A program made the position numbers and the translations under genes. The notes below the pieces were generated by a model that had not been told where the DNA came from, did not search any database, and was given only the letters and a program-made list of their open reading frames with translations. From Methanolobus sp. (GTDB lineage Archaea > Halobacteriota > Methanosarcinia > Methanosarcinales > Methanosarcinaceae): DNA of 64,000 bases. Location of the stretch: positions 18,570 to 82,569 of the forward strand of contig NZ_JAUXNK010000072.1 in NCBI RefSeq assembly GCF_030682845.1, read 5' to 3'. This document shows positions 41,686 through 50,916 of the stretch, piece after piece. The stretch's first letter is position 1, and every line of letters begins with the position of its first letter.

Positions 41686-42381
41686 ATGGTAAAGATATGT
41701 TCATTCGACATTCCCAGGGACGAGCTCAATGGGAAACTGGGCGGCGGTTTTCCTGTAGGCTCACTTGTAGTGATAGAAGGTGGAAGTGGTGGTGGTAAGA
41801 GTTCCATCTCACAACGCCTTTCATTCGGGCTTAATGAGCATAAAGTAAGTGTTACATTCATATCCACTCAGATGACAACAAAGGGTTTCATCAACCAGAT
41901 GTACTCAATGGATTATCCCATAGCTCCTTACCTGCTGAATGGTTCTCTTCTGTACATCCCGGTAATCCCACTTGTCCAGGCAGCAAAGTCCAGGTTCGAT
42001 TTCCTTGAGAGACTGATGGCTGCAGAAGAGCTATTCGAAAAAGATGTCATTATAATTGACACGATCTCTTCGCTCATAAAATACAGCGCAAATACGGAAA
42101 AGAGCCTTGATCTGATCTCATTTTTCAAGAAGCTCAATGGAATGGGGAAGGTGATCATCCTCACTATAGAGCCCAACCAGCTTGATGAGGACATAGCTTC
42201 AATGTTCAGATCATCCTGCGATGTTTACATCACTCTTAAATCGAGACCCCTTGGAAGCGAGGTCAAGCGTACTATTGTTGTGAACAAGTTCACCGGGGCA
42301 AAAGGCCCGGTAGGCCAGATGATAGGTTTCAGGATAGAACCAAGGGTTGGCCTGGTAGTGGAGATAGCGTCCGTATCATGA
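41686..42381 (+). CDS. arlH: Archaellum motor ATPase-like regulator ArlH
   Basis: A 231-aa RecA/KaiC-like protein with Walker A EGGSGGGKSSISQRL and Walker B DVIIIDTISSLIKY. Known: ArlH binds ArlI and the ArlF/cytosolic ring and is proposed to act as a regulatory switch by ATP binding. It overlaps nothing and is followed 20 bp later by arlI. Its KaiC-like fold is shared with the two proteins encoded at 35222-37713, which may be related by descent. Confidence 0.92.
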   Translation: MVKICSFDIPRDELNGKLGGGFPVGSLVVIEGGSGGGKSSISQRLSFGLNEHKVSVTFISTQMTTKGFINQMYSMDYPIAPYLLNGSLLYIPVIPLVQAAKSRFDFLERLMAAEELFEKDVIIIDTISSLIKYSANTEKSLDLISFFKKLNGMGKVIILTIEPNQLDEDIASMFRSSCDVYITLKSRPLGSEVKRTIVVNKFTGAKGPVGQMIGFRIEPRVGLVVEIASVS

Positions 42382-42401
42382 GGTCCGTGGAAGGTGATTG
42401 A

Positions 42402-44063
42402 ATGGATCTGGAGTTTGAGAAAGCCATACAGAGAAATCCGCATCTGGGTGAATATGTACGGAAGTTCATGCGGGAGAACGGTGCTGATGAACCTGTTTTC
42501 ATGGTAAAGCTTTCCAAGGACATAAATAAGGAAAATGTAAATCTCATCCTGCCTGTGGGGGATCCTGTCTTCATTCACCTCTATGGCACTTCCGAACTGG
42601 GAGAGGTTCGCTACTACAGCATAGAGCCATTGTTGAACGACCTGGAAAAACAAAAGTATGATATCATCCTGAGCATCATCCTTGAAAAGTCAGCTAGTGA
42701 AGCCCTGCCTGATTCCGAGAGCGAGTTAAAGGAACTAATAATAAGGCTCCTTGACGAATCAGTTGATATCGGTGCCGGAGGGAGCATCGAAGCTGATGAT
42801 AAGAAAGGCAAGTTCGATATATTGAGCAAACTAATACCTGTGCAGAAAAAAGTTCCTTTAACCCAGAATGAATACAACAAGCTGCTCTACCATATAGAAA
42901 GGAACATTATCGGTTCCGGTCCCATAGAACCTGTTATCAGGGACCCGTATCTTGAAGATATCAGCAGCATTGGCGTGAACAATGTGTTCATTGTCCACAA
43001 GATATTCGATACAATAAAAACAGACCTGACCTTCGGGGATGAAAAAGGTCTTGACAACTGGCTCAGGAGTATGAGTGAGCGTATCGGCCGCCCTGTGAGC
43101 GATGCCCGCCCTATTGCGGATGGTGCATTGCCTGACGGGTCACGTATCAACATCATCTATAGTATTGATATCAGCAGGAGGGGTAGCAGTTTCACGATGC
43201 GTAAATTCAGTGAGGTCCCTGTCAGCATCATCCAGCTCATCAGCTGGGGTGCATTAAGTGCTGAAGCGGCTGCCTATATGTGGATGTGTCTTGAGAACGG
43301 TATGAGTGTCTTTTTCAGTGGGGAAACTGCCAGTGGAAAGACTACAATGCTTAATGCCTGCCTTGCGTTCGTCAATCCCAGGGCAAAGGTATTCAGTGCT
43401 GAGGATACAGCTGAAGTCCAGCCTCCCCAGCCAGTATGGCAACAGCTGATAACACGTGAGGAAGGTCCTGTGGATTCCAGGGTGGATACGTTCACCCTGC
43501 TCAAAGCTGCTTTGCGTTCCAGGCCCAATTATATAATCGTAGGTGAGATCCGTGGTGCCGAAGGTAATGTGGCTTTCCAGGGCATGCAGACCGGGCACCC
43601 CGTCCTGGCAACTTTCCACGCATCTGCGGTCACTAAGATGATACAGCGTCTGACAGCCGATCCTATCAATGTCCCTGTGACCTTCATCGATAATCTTAAT
43701 GTTGCAATGATATTATCCGCCGTCTATCGTAAGGGTAAGTTCCTTCGCCGATGTCTTGCCGTAGAGGAGATAGAGGGATATTATGAAGAAGTAGGTGGAG
43801 TGGTCACCAGGGCAGTGTTCCAGTGGGATCCCGAAACCGATAAGCATAACTTCAGGGGCCTGAACAACAGCTTCATTCTTGAGAACAAGATAGCTACAAA
43901 ACTAGGTTATGAGGATAAGAGGCTGATATACCAGGACCTTTTCCTCAGGGCAAGGATTCTGGAGGAGATGCGTTCGAGAGGTATAGAAGACTACTATGAT
44001 GTACTTGATATCATAGTGAAGTTCTATAAACATGGCGTCGATGGCCTGCCTTTCAGTGTGTAG
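42402..44063 (+). CDS. arlI: Archaellum assembly and rotation ATPase ArlI
   Basis: A 553-aa type II/IV secretion ATPase family protein: N-terminal regulatory domain, then VNNVFIVHKIFDTIKTDLTF, Walker A FSGETASGKTTMLNAC, Asp box FSAEDTAEVQ, Walker B IIVGEIRGAEG and His box TGHPVLATFHA. It powers archaellin export and motor rotation. The stop is immediately followed by a GTG/ATG of arlJ. Length is normal for euryarchaeal ArlI. Confidence 0.96.
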   Translation: MDLEFEKAIQRNPHLGEYVRKFMRENGADEPVFMVKLSKDINKENVNLILPVGDPVFIHLYGTSELGEVRYYSIEPLLNDLEKQKYDIILSIILEKSASEALPDSESELKELIIRLLDESVDIGAGGSIEADDKKGKFDILSKLIPVQKKVPLTQNEYNKLLYHIERNIIGSGPIEPVIRDPYLEDISSIGVNNVFIVHKIFDTIKTDLTFGDEKGLDNWLRSMSERIGRPVSDARPIADGALPDGSRINIIYSIDISRRGSSFTMRKFSEVPVSIIQLISWGALSAEAAAYMWMCLENGMSVFFSGETASGKTTMLNACLAFVNPRAKVFSAEDTAEVQPPQPVWQQLITREEGPVDSRVDTFTLLKAALRSRPNYIIVGEIRGAEGNVAFQGMQTGHPVLATFHASAVTKMIQRLTADPINVPVTFIDNLNVAMILSAVYRKGKFLRRCLAVEEIEGYYEEVGGVVTRAVFQWDPETDKHNFRGLNNSFILENKIATKLGYEDKRLIYQDLFLRARILEEMRSRGIEDYYDVLDIIVKFYKHGVDGLPFSV

Positions 44064-44072
44064 GTGAGCTTT

Positions 44073-45728
44073 ATGAGTTATGAGAAGGCTTTCAAGAACC
44101 TTGGCATGGAACCTCTGGTTTACGCAAAGAAATTTGCCCTGCCTATTGTTCTGTTTGGCATTGTGTTCGCCGTTCTCATGTATACATTGCTTCCCAATCT
44201 TTTCGTAGGTCCTGCAAAATACATACCCATACTGGTCACTTTTGCATGCGTATTCTTTGCCTTCTCATATCCACTTTCCATTCTTGCTGCAAAGGCCACG
44301 CGCATAGATAACAATATGCACTACTACATCACTCAGATGGGCTCCATAGCAACCGCGGAAACTCCCCGGCTCGACATCATTCGTATCGTTTCGGAGAACG
44401 ACGACTATCGTGAACTTGCGACGGAAACAAGGAAGATATATGATCTGGTGATCGTATGGCACATGAGCCTGGCTGATGCCTGCAGGTTCATATCCAAACG
44501 TACTCCTTCTATCATTTTCGAAGACTTCCTCGACAGGTTTGCCCATGCACTCCAGTCAGGGGAGGATGTGAAAAGTTTTCTTTTCGCCGAACAGAACGTG
44601 GTCATGAACGAATATGAGTCCATGTACAATGGTGCTCTCTACGCTGTCGAGATAGTAAAGGAAATGTTCGTTTCCCTTGTCATGTCCCTTATCTTCCTGG
44701 CCTCTTTTGCAGTTATCATGCCTGTAATTACCGGTATGAACGCGGAACTGCTGATGTCTGTTGTTGTTGTGGTCTTCCTTGTGACCGACCTTGTCATGGT
44801 CATGTTCACCAGGAGCAAGGTCCCTCAGGATCCGGCATGGAACAGGTCCAATGCATTGACCAAGGATAAGCTCAAACTGTATCGTTCCATTCCCATCTCG
44901 ATCGGTGGCTGTATAATTGTAGGTGTGGTGCTTCTTATGTATGGCAAGATAGAGACCCCGATTGCCGTTGCGATGTTCCTTACTCCTCTGGCTTATACCG
45001 GACATGTTGCACGTAAGATCGAAAAGGGCATCCGTCGAAAAGATGAGAACTTTCCTGCTTTTATCCGTTCCCTAGGCAGTTCTGCAGGTGCCAGGGGAGG
45101 CCTGATCGATGATGCATTGAAAGCTCTGCGGTCTCACGATTTTGGCCCTCTTACAACAGATGTCAATAATCTTTATAAGCTGCTGGCGACAAGGATCGAT
45201 AAATTTGCCTCATGGGACCATTTCGCTGCAAACATCGGGAGTAATCTCATCCAGAGGTTCTCTGTGATGTTTGTCGAGGCAACCAACCTTGGTGGCCAGC
45301 CGGATGTCATAGGTGACATCATAGCAACAAACTTCCACAGGATAGTCAACCTGAGGAAAAAAAGGACCCAATCCGCAAACAGCCTTGTGGGCGTTCTCTA
45401 TGGACTTACAGGAGGCATTGGTTTTACCATGTATATTTCCCTCGGTGTCGTGGGACTGATGCAGGATATGTTCGCAACCGTGGATATGCCTGCAGGTATG
45501 TCCATAGGTATGGTGCTGTACACTAATGTCGGGAACATTACCACTCTTGAGAACATGGTACTTGGAATAATGATTGGCCATTCCCTGATGTCTGCCATTC
45601 TCATAAGGATAGTTGACGGAGGTCACATGCTAAGCTCGACCATCGACTTTGTTATCATGGTGTGGATATCAGGAGCAAGTGCAATTGTGACAATGGCAGC
45701 AGTGTCCTCGCTTCTTGGGATGACTTGA
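44073..45728 (+). CDS. arlJ: Archaellum membrane platform protein ArlJ
   Basis: A 551-aa polytopic protein of the TadC/GspF-like (type II secretion) family. TM segments occur at about 25-75, 205-245, 285-325 and 455-550, with two cytosolic basic loops (such as ARKIEKGIRRKDENFPAFIR) for ArlI contact. It forms the membrane core of the archaellum. Start at ATG 44073, with AGGTGA 5 bases upstream; GTG 44064 is the alternative. It ends the cluster; archaellins and prepilin peptidase are not adjacent. Confidence 0.93.
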   Translation: MSYEKAFKNLGMEPLVYAKKFALPIVLFGIVFAVLMYTLLPNLFVGPAKYIPILVTFACVFFAFSYPLSILAAKATRIDNNMHYYITQMGSIATAETPRLDIIRIVSENDDYRELATETRKIYDLVIVWHMSLADACRFISKRTPSIIFEDFLDRFAHALQSGEDVKSFLFAEQNVVMNEYESMYNGALYAVEIVKEMFVSLVMSLIFLASFAVIMPVITGMNAELLMSVVVVVFLVTDLVMVMFTRSKVPQDPAWNRSNALTKDKLKLYRSIPISIGGCIIVGVVLLMYGKIETPIAVAMFLTPLAYTGHVARKIEKGIRRKDENFPAFIRSLGSSAGARGGLIDDALKALRSHDFGPLTTDVNNLYKLLATRIDKFASWDHFAANIGSNLIQRFSVMFVEATNLGGQPDVIGDIIATNFHRIVNLRKKRTQSANSLVGVLYGLTGGIGFTMYISLGVVGLMQDMFATVDMPAGMSIGMVLYTNVGNITTLENMVLGIMIGHSLMSAILIRIVDGGHMLSSTIDFVIMVWISGASAIVTMAAVSSLLGMT

Positions 45729-45800
45729 CTGAATAAGATATCGAAAAGGAAGGGATTGTCAGGCCCTTCTGTCCGGTAGTGGAGGCATGTCTTTAACGGT

Positions 45801-46802
45801 CTATTTCCTCATCTCTTTTTTAATGTGATCGACAACTGCACAGGTCATCTCTTTAGTCGTATAGGCACCGCCCAGGTCGGGGGTAATTATGCCCTCTGTA
45901 AGAGCAGCATCCACAGCTTCCTCAACAAGTGCAGCTTCCGACATGTTCCCATGCCATTCCAGCATCATCTTAAGGCTCAGTATGGCAGCTATCGGGTTTG
46001 CTATGCCTTTTCCTGCGATATCCGGGGCACTTCCATGAACGGGTTCGAAGAACGCGTGGTTGGTGCCGATATTAGCGCTGGGTAGTAATCCGAGGCTGCC
46101 TACGAGTGCTGCAGACATATCGCTCAGGATGTCTCCAAACAGGTTGGTTGTGACTATCACATCGTACTTTTCAGGAGACCTGATGAGTTTATAGGCCATT
46201 GTGTCCACTAGCTCGTCACTGTAGTCAACACCGTGCAAAGCCGCTGTCTCGCGACAGACATCCAGGAAGAGCTTGTCGGATTTCATTACATTGGATTTAT
46301 GGACAATAACGATCCTGTTCTTTCTTTCCTTTGCCAGTTTACATGCATACCTGGCTATCCTCTCCGAGCCCTTGCGGGTGATAACTCTTTTTGTCCAGGA
46401 GATATCCTGCCCAATTTCTTCTATTCCTGAATAGAGCCCTTCGGTATTTTCCCGGACGATCACGAAATTGAAATTACTTCTGTCAAGGATACCTCTCACA
46501 GTGGGCAGCGGCCTTATCGGGCGGATGTTGGCATACATGTCAAGTTCTTTGCGGATGGTCAGGAGCACACTCTTATAGTTTGGGTCAGGCGGGGTCGTGA
46601 CAGCTCCAAAGAGTATGCAGTCACATTCTTTCAGGACCTCAAGGTCATCATCGGTAATAGCCTGGCCGGTCTTCTCCCATTTGCCATATCCCAGTTCCAC
46701 AGGCACTTTTTCAACATCCAGTCCGAGCGCGTCCAGCACCTCTACAGCCGCAGGGATCACTTCCTTCCCAATCCCGTCACCCTCAATAACAGCAAGTTTC
46801 AA
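45801..46802 (-). CDS. Isopropylmalate/homoisocitrate dehydrogenase family protein
   Basis: A 333-aa beta-decarboxylating dehydrogenase: IEGDGIGKEVIPAAV, VRENTEGLYSGIEE, VHKSNVMKSD, NLFGDILSDMSAALVGSLGL and FEPVHGSAPDIAGKG are family hallmarks (NAD-dependent oxidation and decarboxylation). It can be 3-isopropylmalate (LeuB) or homoisocitrate (AksF) dehydrogenase; the HacB-like small subunit nearby leans to AksF. Start is TTG at 46802, fixed by a strong GAGGTGATG a few bases upstream, overlapping the previous stop. Last gene of a three-gene minus-strand operon. Confidence 0.9.
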   Translation of the reverse strand: MKLAVIEGDGIGKEVIPAAVEVLDALGLDVEKVPVELGYGKWEKTGQAITDDDLEVLKECDCILFGAVTTPPDPNYKSVLLTIRKELDMYANIRPIRPLPTVRGILDRSNFNFVIVRENTEGLYSGIEEIGQDISWTKRVITRKGSERIARYACKLAKERKNRIVIVHKSNVMKSDKLFLDVCRETAALHGVDYSDELVDTMAYKLIRSPEKYDVIVTTNLFGDILSDMSAALVGSLGLLPSANIGTNHAFFEPVHGSAPDIAGKGIANPIAAILSLKMMLEWHGNMSEAALVEEAVDAALTEGIITPDLGGAYTTKEMTCAVVDHIKKEMRK

Positions 46803-47695
46803 TTCATCACCTCAACATTAGATAAGGAGTTCTCTTGCCCCCTTAATTCCCTTACCAGGTCCCACACAGCACTGGCCACGAAGAACTCGGATGCTCCCCA
46901 GTGTACCACAGCGCCCTTGATACCATTTATTGTTACAATGCCGGACTTTTCCGAACGGCAGCATCTTGTTATAAAAGGCCTTGAAGGCTTAAATATGTCC
47001 GACTTAAAAGGGCAGATATTCACAAAAGAGTAATCGATTCCCGGAAATCTTGACTCGAAAAGGCTTCTCGATATTTCACACCCTACAAGCAGCGACCCAT
47101 CCTCTGTGATCACATCGGAGTCAAGGCACTTACCATCCAGTCCCGACGAAGAGCACGGGAATACCGTCCCTTCTCCTTCAAATCGCCGCAGGTCTGTCAG
47201 GTTCTCCGAGAACTTCACTGCCAGGTCCCCGAAGACCCCGCTTGCCTCAAGCCTCCTTATAACACTGGAAAGCCAGGACGGCTCGGGTGGCACCACATCC
47301 ACGATTTCAATGTTGAGTATCGCTGAGAGATCCGGCCTGTGCACAAAGGTCACATGCATATCGATACCTGTGAATATAACCGTGTTGACATTGCCCTTGC
47401 AGAGCTCATGTGCAGTTTCGATCAGAAGAGCACGGTCCTTGATGTTGAGTTGTCTGTCGTACTTTATGACCTCCTCACCGCCGGCTATTCTCTCAAGAGA
47501 ACTGACATCCCTCAGGAGCTGATCACCTGTCTGGCTGACCTTATAGAGGGTGTATGTACCACTCTCATCACCGCAGGAACAAGAGTTCTCTTCTATCATG
47601 TACTCAGTGAGGAAATAGATGCGTCTGTCAGCGTCGTCGGGAATGGGGCGAGTGACTCCCACATTCTTGTACTCTTGAGGAAAGATCATAGCCAT
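46799..47695 (-). CDS. Unrecognised 298-aa protein between the dehydrogenase and dehydratase genes
   Basis: No family recognised. It has several Cys/His clusters (NSCSCGDESGTY; PFITRCCRSEKSG) and a Rossmann-like segment (NVNTVIFTGIDMHVTF). There is no TM helix. It overlaps the dehydrogenase start by 4 bp, and 28 bp separate it from the small-subunit gene, so it belongs to the operon. A role in the same pathway (coenzyme B/2-oxoacid chain elongation) is suggested only by this context. Base use matches the neighbours. Confidence 0.65.
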   Translation of the reverse strand: MAMIFPQEYKNVGVTRPIPDDADRRIYFLTEYMIEENSCSCGDESGTYTLYKVSQTGDQLLRDVSSLERIAGGEEVIKYDRQLNIKDRALLIETAHELCKGNVNTVIFTGIDMHVTFVHRPDLSAILNIEIVDVVPPEPSWLSSVIRRLEASGVFGDLAVKFSENLTDLRRFEGEGTVFPCSSSGLDGKCLDSDVITEDGSLLVGCEISRSLFESRFPGIDYSFVNICPFKSDIFKPSRPFITRCCRSEKSGIVTINGIKGAVVHWGASEFFVASAVWDLVRELRGQENSLSNVEVMN

Positions 47696-47723
47696 AATGC
47701 AACTATCCGTATCAATTTAGATC

Positions 47724-48209
47724 TCATTCTTTTGCCGCAGCTTTCCTGTGCGCCACAAGTCCGCCATCGGTCAGTATTTCCAGCAGGAAGTCCGGTAGTT
47801 TGTTTCCCTGATAAGCCTTTCCATTGACCCTGACAGTGCCTTCACGGAGGTCTATCTCCATCTCGTCCCCTTCATTGCACTCAACATCCACCTCTATCAA
47901 AGGAAGGCCCACATTTATAGCGTTCCTGAAGAAGATCCTGGCAAAATACCTGGCAACAACGCAGGAAACGCCTGCATGTTTAAGCGCAAGGGGCGCCTGC
48001 TCCCTGGAAGAACCGCAGCCGAAGTTATCTCCTGCGACTATTATGTCACCTTTGCTGACCTTGCGGGGGAACTCAGGATCAATGCCTTCCATCGCATGGT
48101 CAGCGAACACCTGCATGTCCGTTGTACGAAGGTATTTCCCTGGTATGATGACATCAGTATCGATATCGTTCCCGAAGATCCATACTCTTCCTTTGATTAT
48201 GCTGTCCAA
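47724..48209 (-). CDS. hacB: Homoaconitase / 3-isopropylmalate dehydratase small subunit
   Basis: A 161-aa swivelling subunit: [37 protein letters not shown] and [19 protein letters not shown]. Residues 26-29 are YLRT, reported for the methanogen homoaconitase small subunit (HacB), whereas isopropylmalate isomerase typically has a different loop; so homocitrate-to-homoisocitrate chemistry for coenzyme B is favoured, not proven. The large subunit is not in the window. Start is TTG 48209, with GGTGAT 5 bases upstream. First gene of the unit. Confidence 0.88.
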   Translation of the reverse strand: MDSIIKGRVWIFGNDIDTDVIIPGKYLRTTDMQVFADHAMEGIDPEFPRKVSKGDIIVAGDNFGCGSSREQAPLALKHAGVSCVVARYFARIFFRNAINVGLPLIEVDVECNEGDEMEIDLREGTVRVNGKAYQGNKLPDFLLEILTDGGLVAHRKAAAKE

Positions 48210-48329
48210 TATATCACCTTGAATTTAGTTTAACAATTCTGTCCTCTGGTAAAAATGTGTTCCTGTGAATGCTTGATAAGCAAATCACGGAACCAGGCGA
48301 AAGATGTAAAAAAAAAGGCATGTGACAGA

Positions 48330-50837
48330 TCAGACCTCTATCACATTTCCATCCAGTACTGCGCGCTCACCAACGCTGACCTGCTGGGTAACTTCCCCGT
48401 AACTTATCGTGTAAGCACCTGTGGGCCTTACGGTGAATTGGGTCTCTCCCGGGATTGGTCCTTCTGTTGAATAGGGCACCGTGAAGGAGTACGTGCCGTC
48501 GGATGTTGCAGACTGGGAGTAGGTGAATGACCTGCCTTGGTTTGTTTGAATGGTGTTGCTGATGGTCACGGTCTCTCCCGCTGGTGCAGTGCCTGTTATG
48601 GTCGCGCCTTCGACATATTCGAATGTCTTGACATAACCTGAATCAGTCAGGGGCAGGTTGCCTCCAAAGAGCACGTTATACACGTTCTTGTATCCCGTCT
48701 CGCTGGTGTGTCCTGCTGGTGCTGCAGGTGACTCATGCACAAGGCGATATTGTTGCAGACCATTGCCGTCAAAGATGTGCAACCTTGCTTCCATTGAGTT
48801 ATAGTACCTCTGTCCGGGCACATACTGGGAACCGCTGTCAGTCTGCACTGACACGTAGTAACCCTCCGTATCCAGTGTCCAGGCAGTCATTGCATAGAAT
48901 TTGCCTGTTGCCATCTCCACATCGGAGATGATGTAGCGTGCTGCAGCCTTGTCCGGGTCCGGATGGATGGCATTAAGGACTGCCGTTGCTTCCTCCTCAG
49001 AGGGTGCTGTGAAGAACGGTGCGGCGCCAGGCCTGTTCTCTTCATCGATACTTGTGGAGCGTCCTCCAATACCTGCCTGGAAAGGATTGGCATTTGGCAG
49101 CCGCCGTGCAATGGCCTCTATCTCATGACCGTAATCCCACCAGGACATCACTCCATATGCCGTGTCAGGGTAATCGAACAATTCTCCTCTGGGAGGGGCA
49201 TCGTATATCTGAAGGAAATCTATGCCCGGGTCTGGGGTATTGGCTTCCATCCAGAAGAGCGAGTCAAGCCAGTAGCCATTTGTGCCACTGGCATACTGTG
49301 ACTGCTGCATGGCAAGGCTGTAACTGGGATAGGCTACAAGCAGCAAAAGCAGGAAAATTGTCAGCACATGACCCGCCTTGATGTTCTTGCTTAAAAAGTG
49401 TGGCAGTTCTCCGACAGAGTGGACTTTTTCATGGTAGGCAGCTTCAAGCTTCTTCCATCCGACCAGGTCCAGGACCTTTGCCGCAAAATACCCTGAAAGC
49501 AATGCAACGTTGATCGCGTAGTAATATGCGAAACGGTTCTGGCCGTATATGGCAAGCAACAGTATGAAGGTCCAGACAAGAACGAGTGTTTCTTCCGGCT
49601 TTTTGTCTTTCTTAATGCTGAATGCCAGCATGAACATCGCTATTATTGAAATGAAAAAGCCCATGGCGAAGTTGTACCAGACCGAGCTGAGGGTGAAGGC
49701 GCCGCCGCGGTAGAAGATGGAGGATGCCTCTCCTACTGTGGCCATACCACCTGTGTGGATCTGAAAGATGCCTACAAGCACTGAAGTGATGGTATAGTAA
49801 GAAGATGGAGAAGCCACTCTAAGAAGAATGAGTGCTATTGCAGCTGTTGCAAGAAGTACCAAAGGATAATAGATGGGCTTCAAATGCCTTTTATCCATCT
49901 CTTTATGAACAATGCTCATATAAACAAAAGCAAGCACTGCTGCAAAAGCTGTCAGTACATGGAACCATGAGTAAAAGTAAGGGGATATCCCCATCTCTGA
50001 CCTAATGAATGGAGAAACAAATATGAGGCCTACCAGAAAAGTTATTATGCCCACTATTCCGAGATAGTCAGTGGATTTTCCATTTAAATGGTCGACTGAA
50101 TATTGGATTACAGCAAATATGACTATGATCATTCCAAATAAAGGTGCTCCTGGCCAGGAGAGTTGAAAAGCCGCATACATAAGCCCTGCCAAAGCAGCGT
50201 ATAATATTGGTTTTACAGCATGGTTCTCTTTATGCTGGATCATTTTAATGTTAAGTTTTATTCTGTTTGCCTCGATGACAGATAGCATAAAGAATAGAAT
50301 AAAAAGTGTGCTGAAAAGGGATTCTGCTACATGATGGTCCGTAAATATGATCATAGAACGGTTCAGGAACTGACCGGAGCCAATAGCAATGAGAAACGCA
50401 GCTATAACCCCTGTTTTTCTGTCCTTCAGATGTTTGCCGAGGAAATAGACCGGGAATACTATCAGTGCACCCATTACTGCCGGGAAATAAGCCCCAATGA
50501 CATTAACAAGTTCAGTACTCGGGTTTCCCAGCCCAATCGCTAATGCAGTCAGCGCGATCATGTGGTCGAAAAGTGGGCCAAAGTGAATATGAGATCCGTA
50601 AGGGTAAACTGTCAATGGATTGTAGAACATTCCATGTGGATAATTATGCAAGAGCACTTCAACCATACGCATGTGAGCAAGGGCATCGTTGCTGAACCTG
50701 ACAAAACCATTCGGTAAGAACACACTTTCAGCAGGACGTATTCTGATCCACAATGCAATAATAAAAGATATTGAAACTATAAATAGGGAAGTTAAATCAT
50801 CTTTTACTCTGGCAAGCGGCAATCTCGCGTTGTTCAT
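48330..50837 (-). CDS. aglB: Oligosaccharyltransferase AglB (STT3 family)
   Basis: An 835-aa enzyme transferring a lipid-linked glycan to Asn in Asn-x-Ser/Thr sequons. About 13 TM helices lie in residues 1-510; the catalytic motif WWDYG sits near residue 566 (GVMSWWDYGHEIEAIARR). The C-terminal soluble domain (about 600-835) is beta-rich and ends with a bactofilin-free Thr/Ser-rich domain (SNTIQTNQGRSFTYSQSATS). N-terminal acidic DxD-like residues are in the first loop. It heads the surface-glycan locus on the minus strand; the next gene in the locus is a GT2 glycosyltransferase. Confidence 0.94.
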   Translation of the reverse strand: MNNARLPLARVKDDLTSLFIVSISFIIALWIRIRPAESVFLPNGFVRFSNDALAHMRMVEVLLHNYPHGMFYNPLTVYPYGSHIHFGPLFDHMIALTALAIGLGNPSTELVNVIGAYFPAVMGALIVFPVYFLGKHLKDRKTGVIAAFLIAIGSGQFLNRSMIIFTDHHVAESLFSTLFILFFMLSVIEANRIKLNIKMIQHKENHAVKPILYAALAGLMYAAFQLSWPGAPLFGMIIVIFAVIQYSVDHLNGKSTDYLGIVGIITFLVGLIFVSPFIRSEMGISPYFYSWFHVLTAFAAVLAFVYMSIVHKEMDKRHLKPIYYPLVLLATAAIALILLRVASPSSYYTITSVLVGIFQIHTGGMATVGEASSIFYRGGAFTLSSVWYNFAMGFFISIIAMFMLAFSIKKDKKPEETLVLVWTFILLLAIYGQNRFAYYYAINVALLSGYFAAKVLDLVGWKKLEAAYHEKVHSVGELPHFLSKNIKAGHVLTIFLLLLLVAYPSYSLAMQQSQYASGTNGYWLDSLFWMEANTPDPGIDFLQIYDAPPRGELFDYPDTAYGVMSWWDYGHEIEAIARRLPNANPFQAGIGGRSTSIDEENRPGAAPFFTAPSEEEATAVLNAIHPDPDKAAARYIISDVEMATGKFYAMTAWTLDTEGYYVSVQTDSGSQYVPGQRYYNSMEARLHIFDGNGLQQYRLVHESPAAPAGHTSETGYKNVYNVLFGGNLPLTDSGYVKTFEYVEGATITGTAPAGETVTISNTIQTNQGRSFTYSQSATSDGTYSFTVPYSTEGPIPGETQFTVRPTGAYTISYGEVTQQVSVGERAVLDGNVIEV

Positions 50838-50916
50838 GCATCCCTATTCCCTCATAAGAATATATATTTTATCACATAAGATTTCTATACAATACGTACT
50901 AATGATTGCGAAGCAA

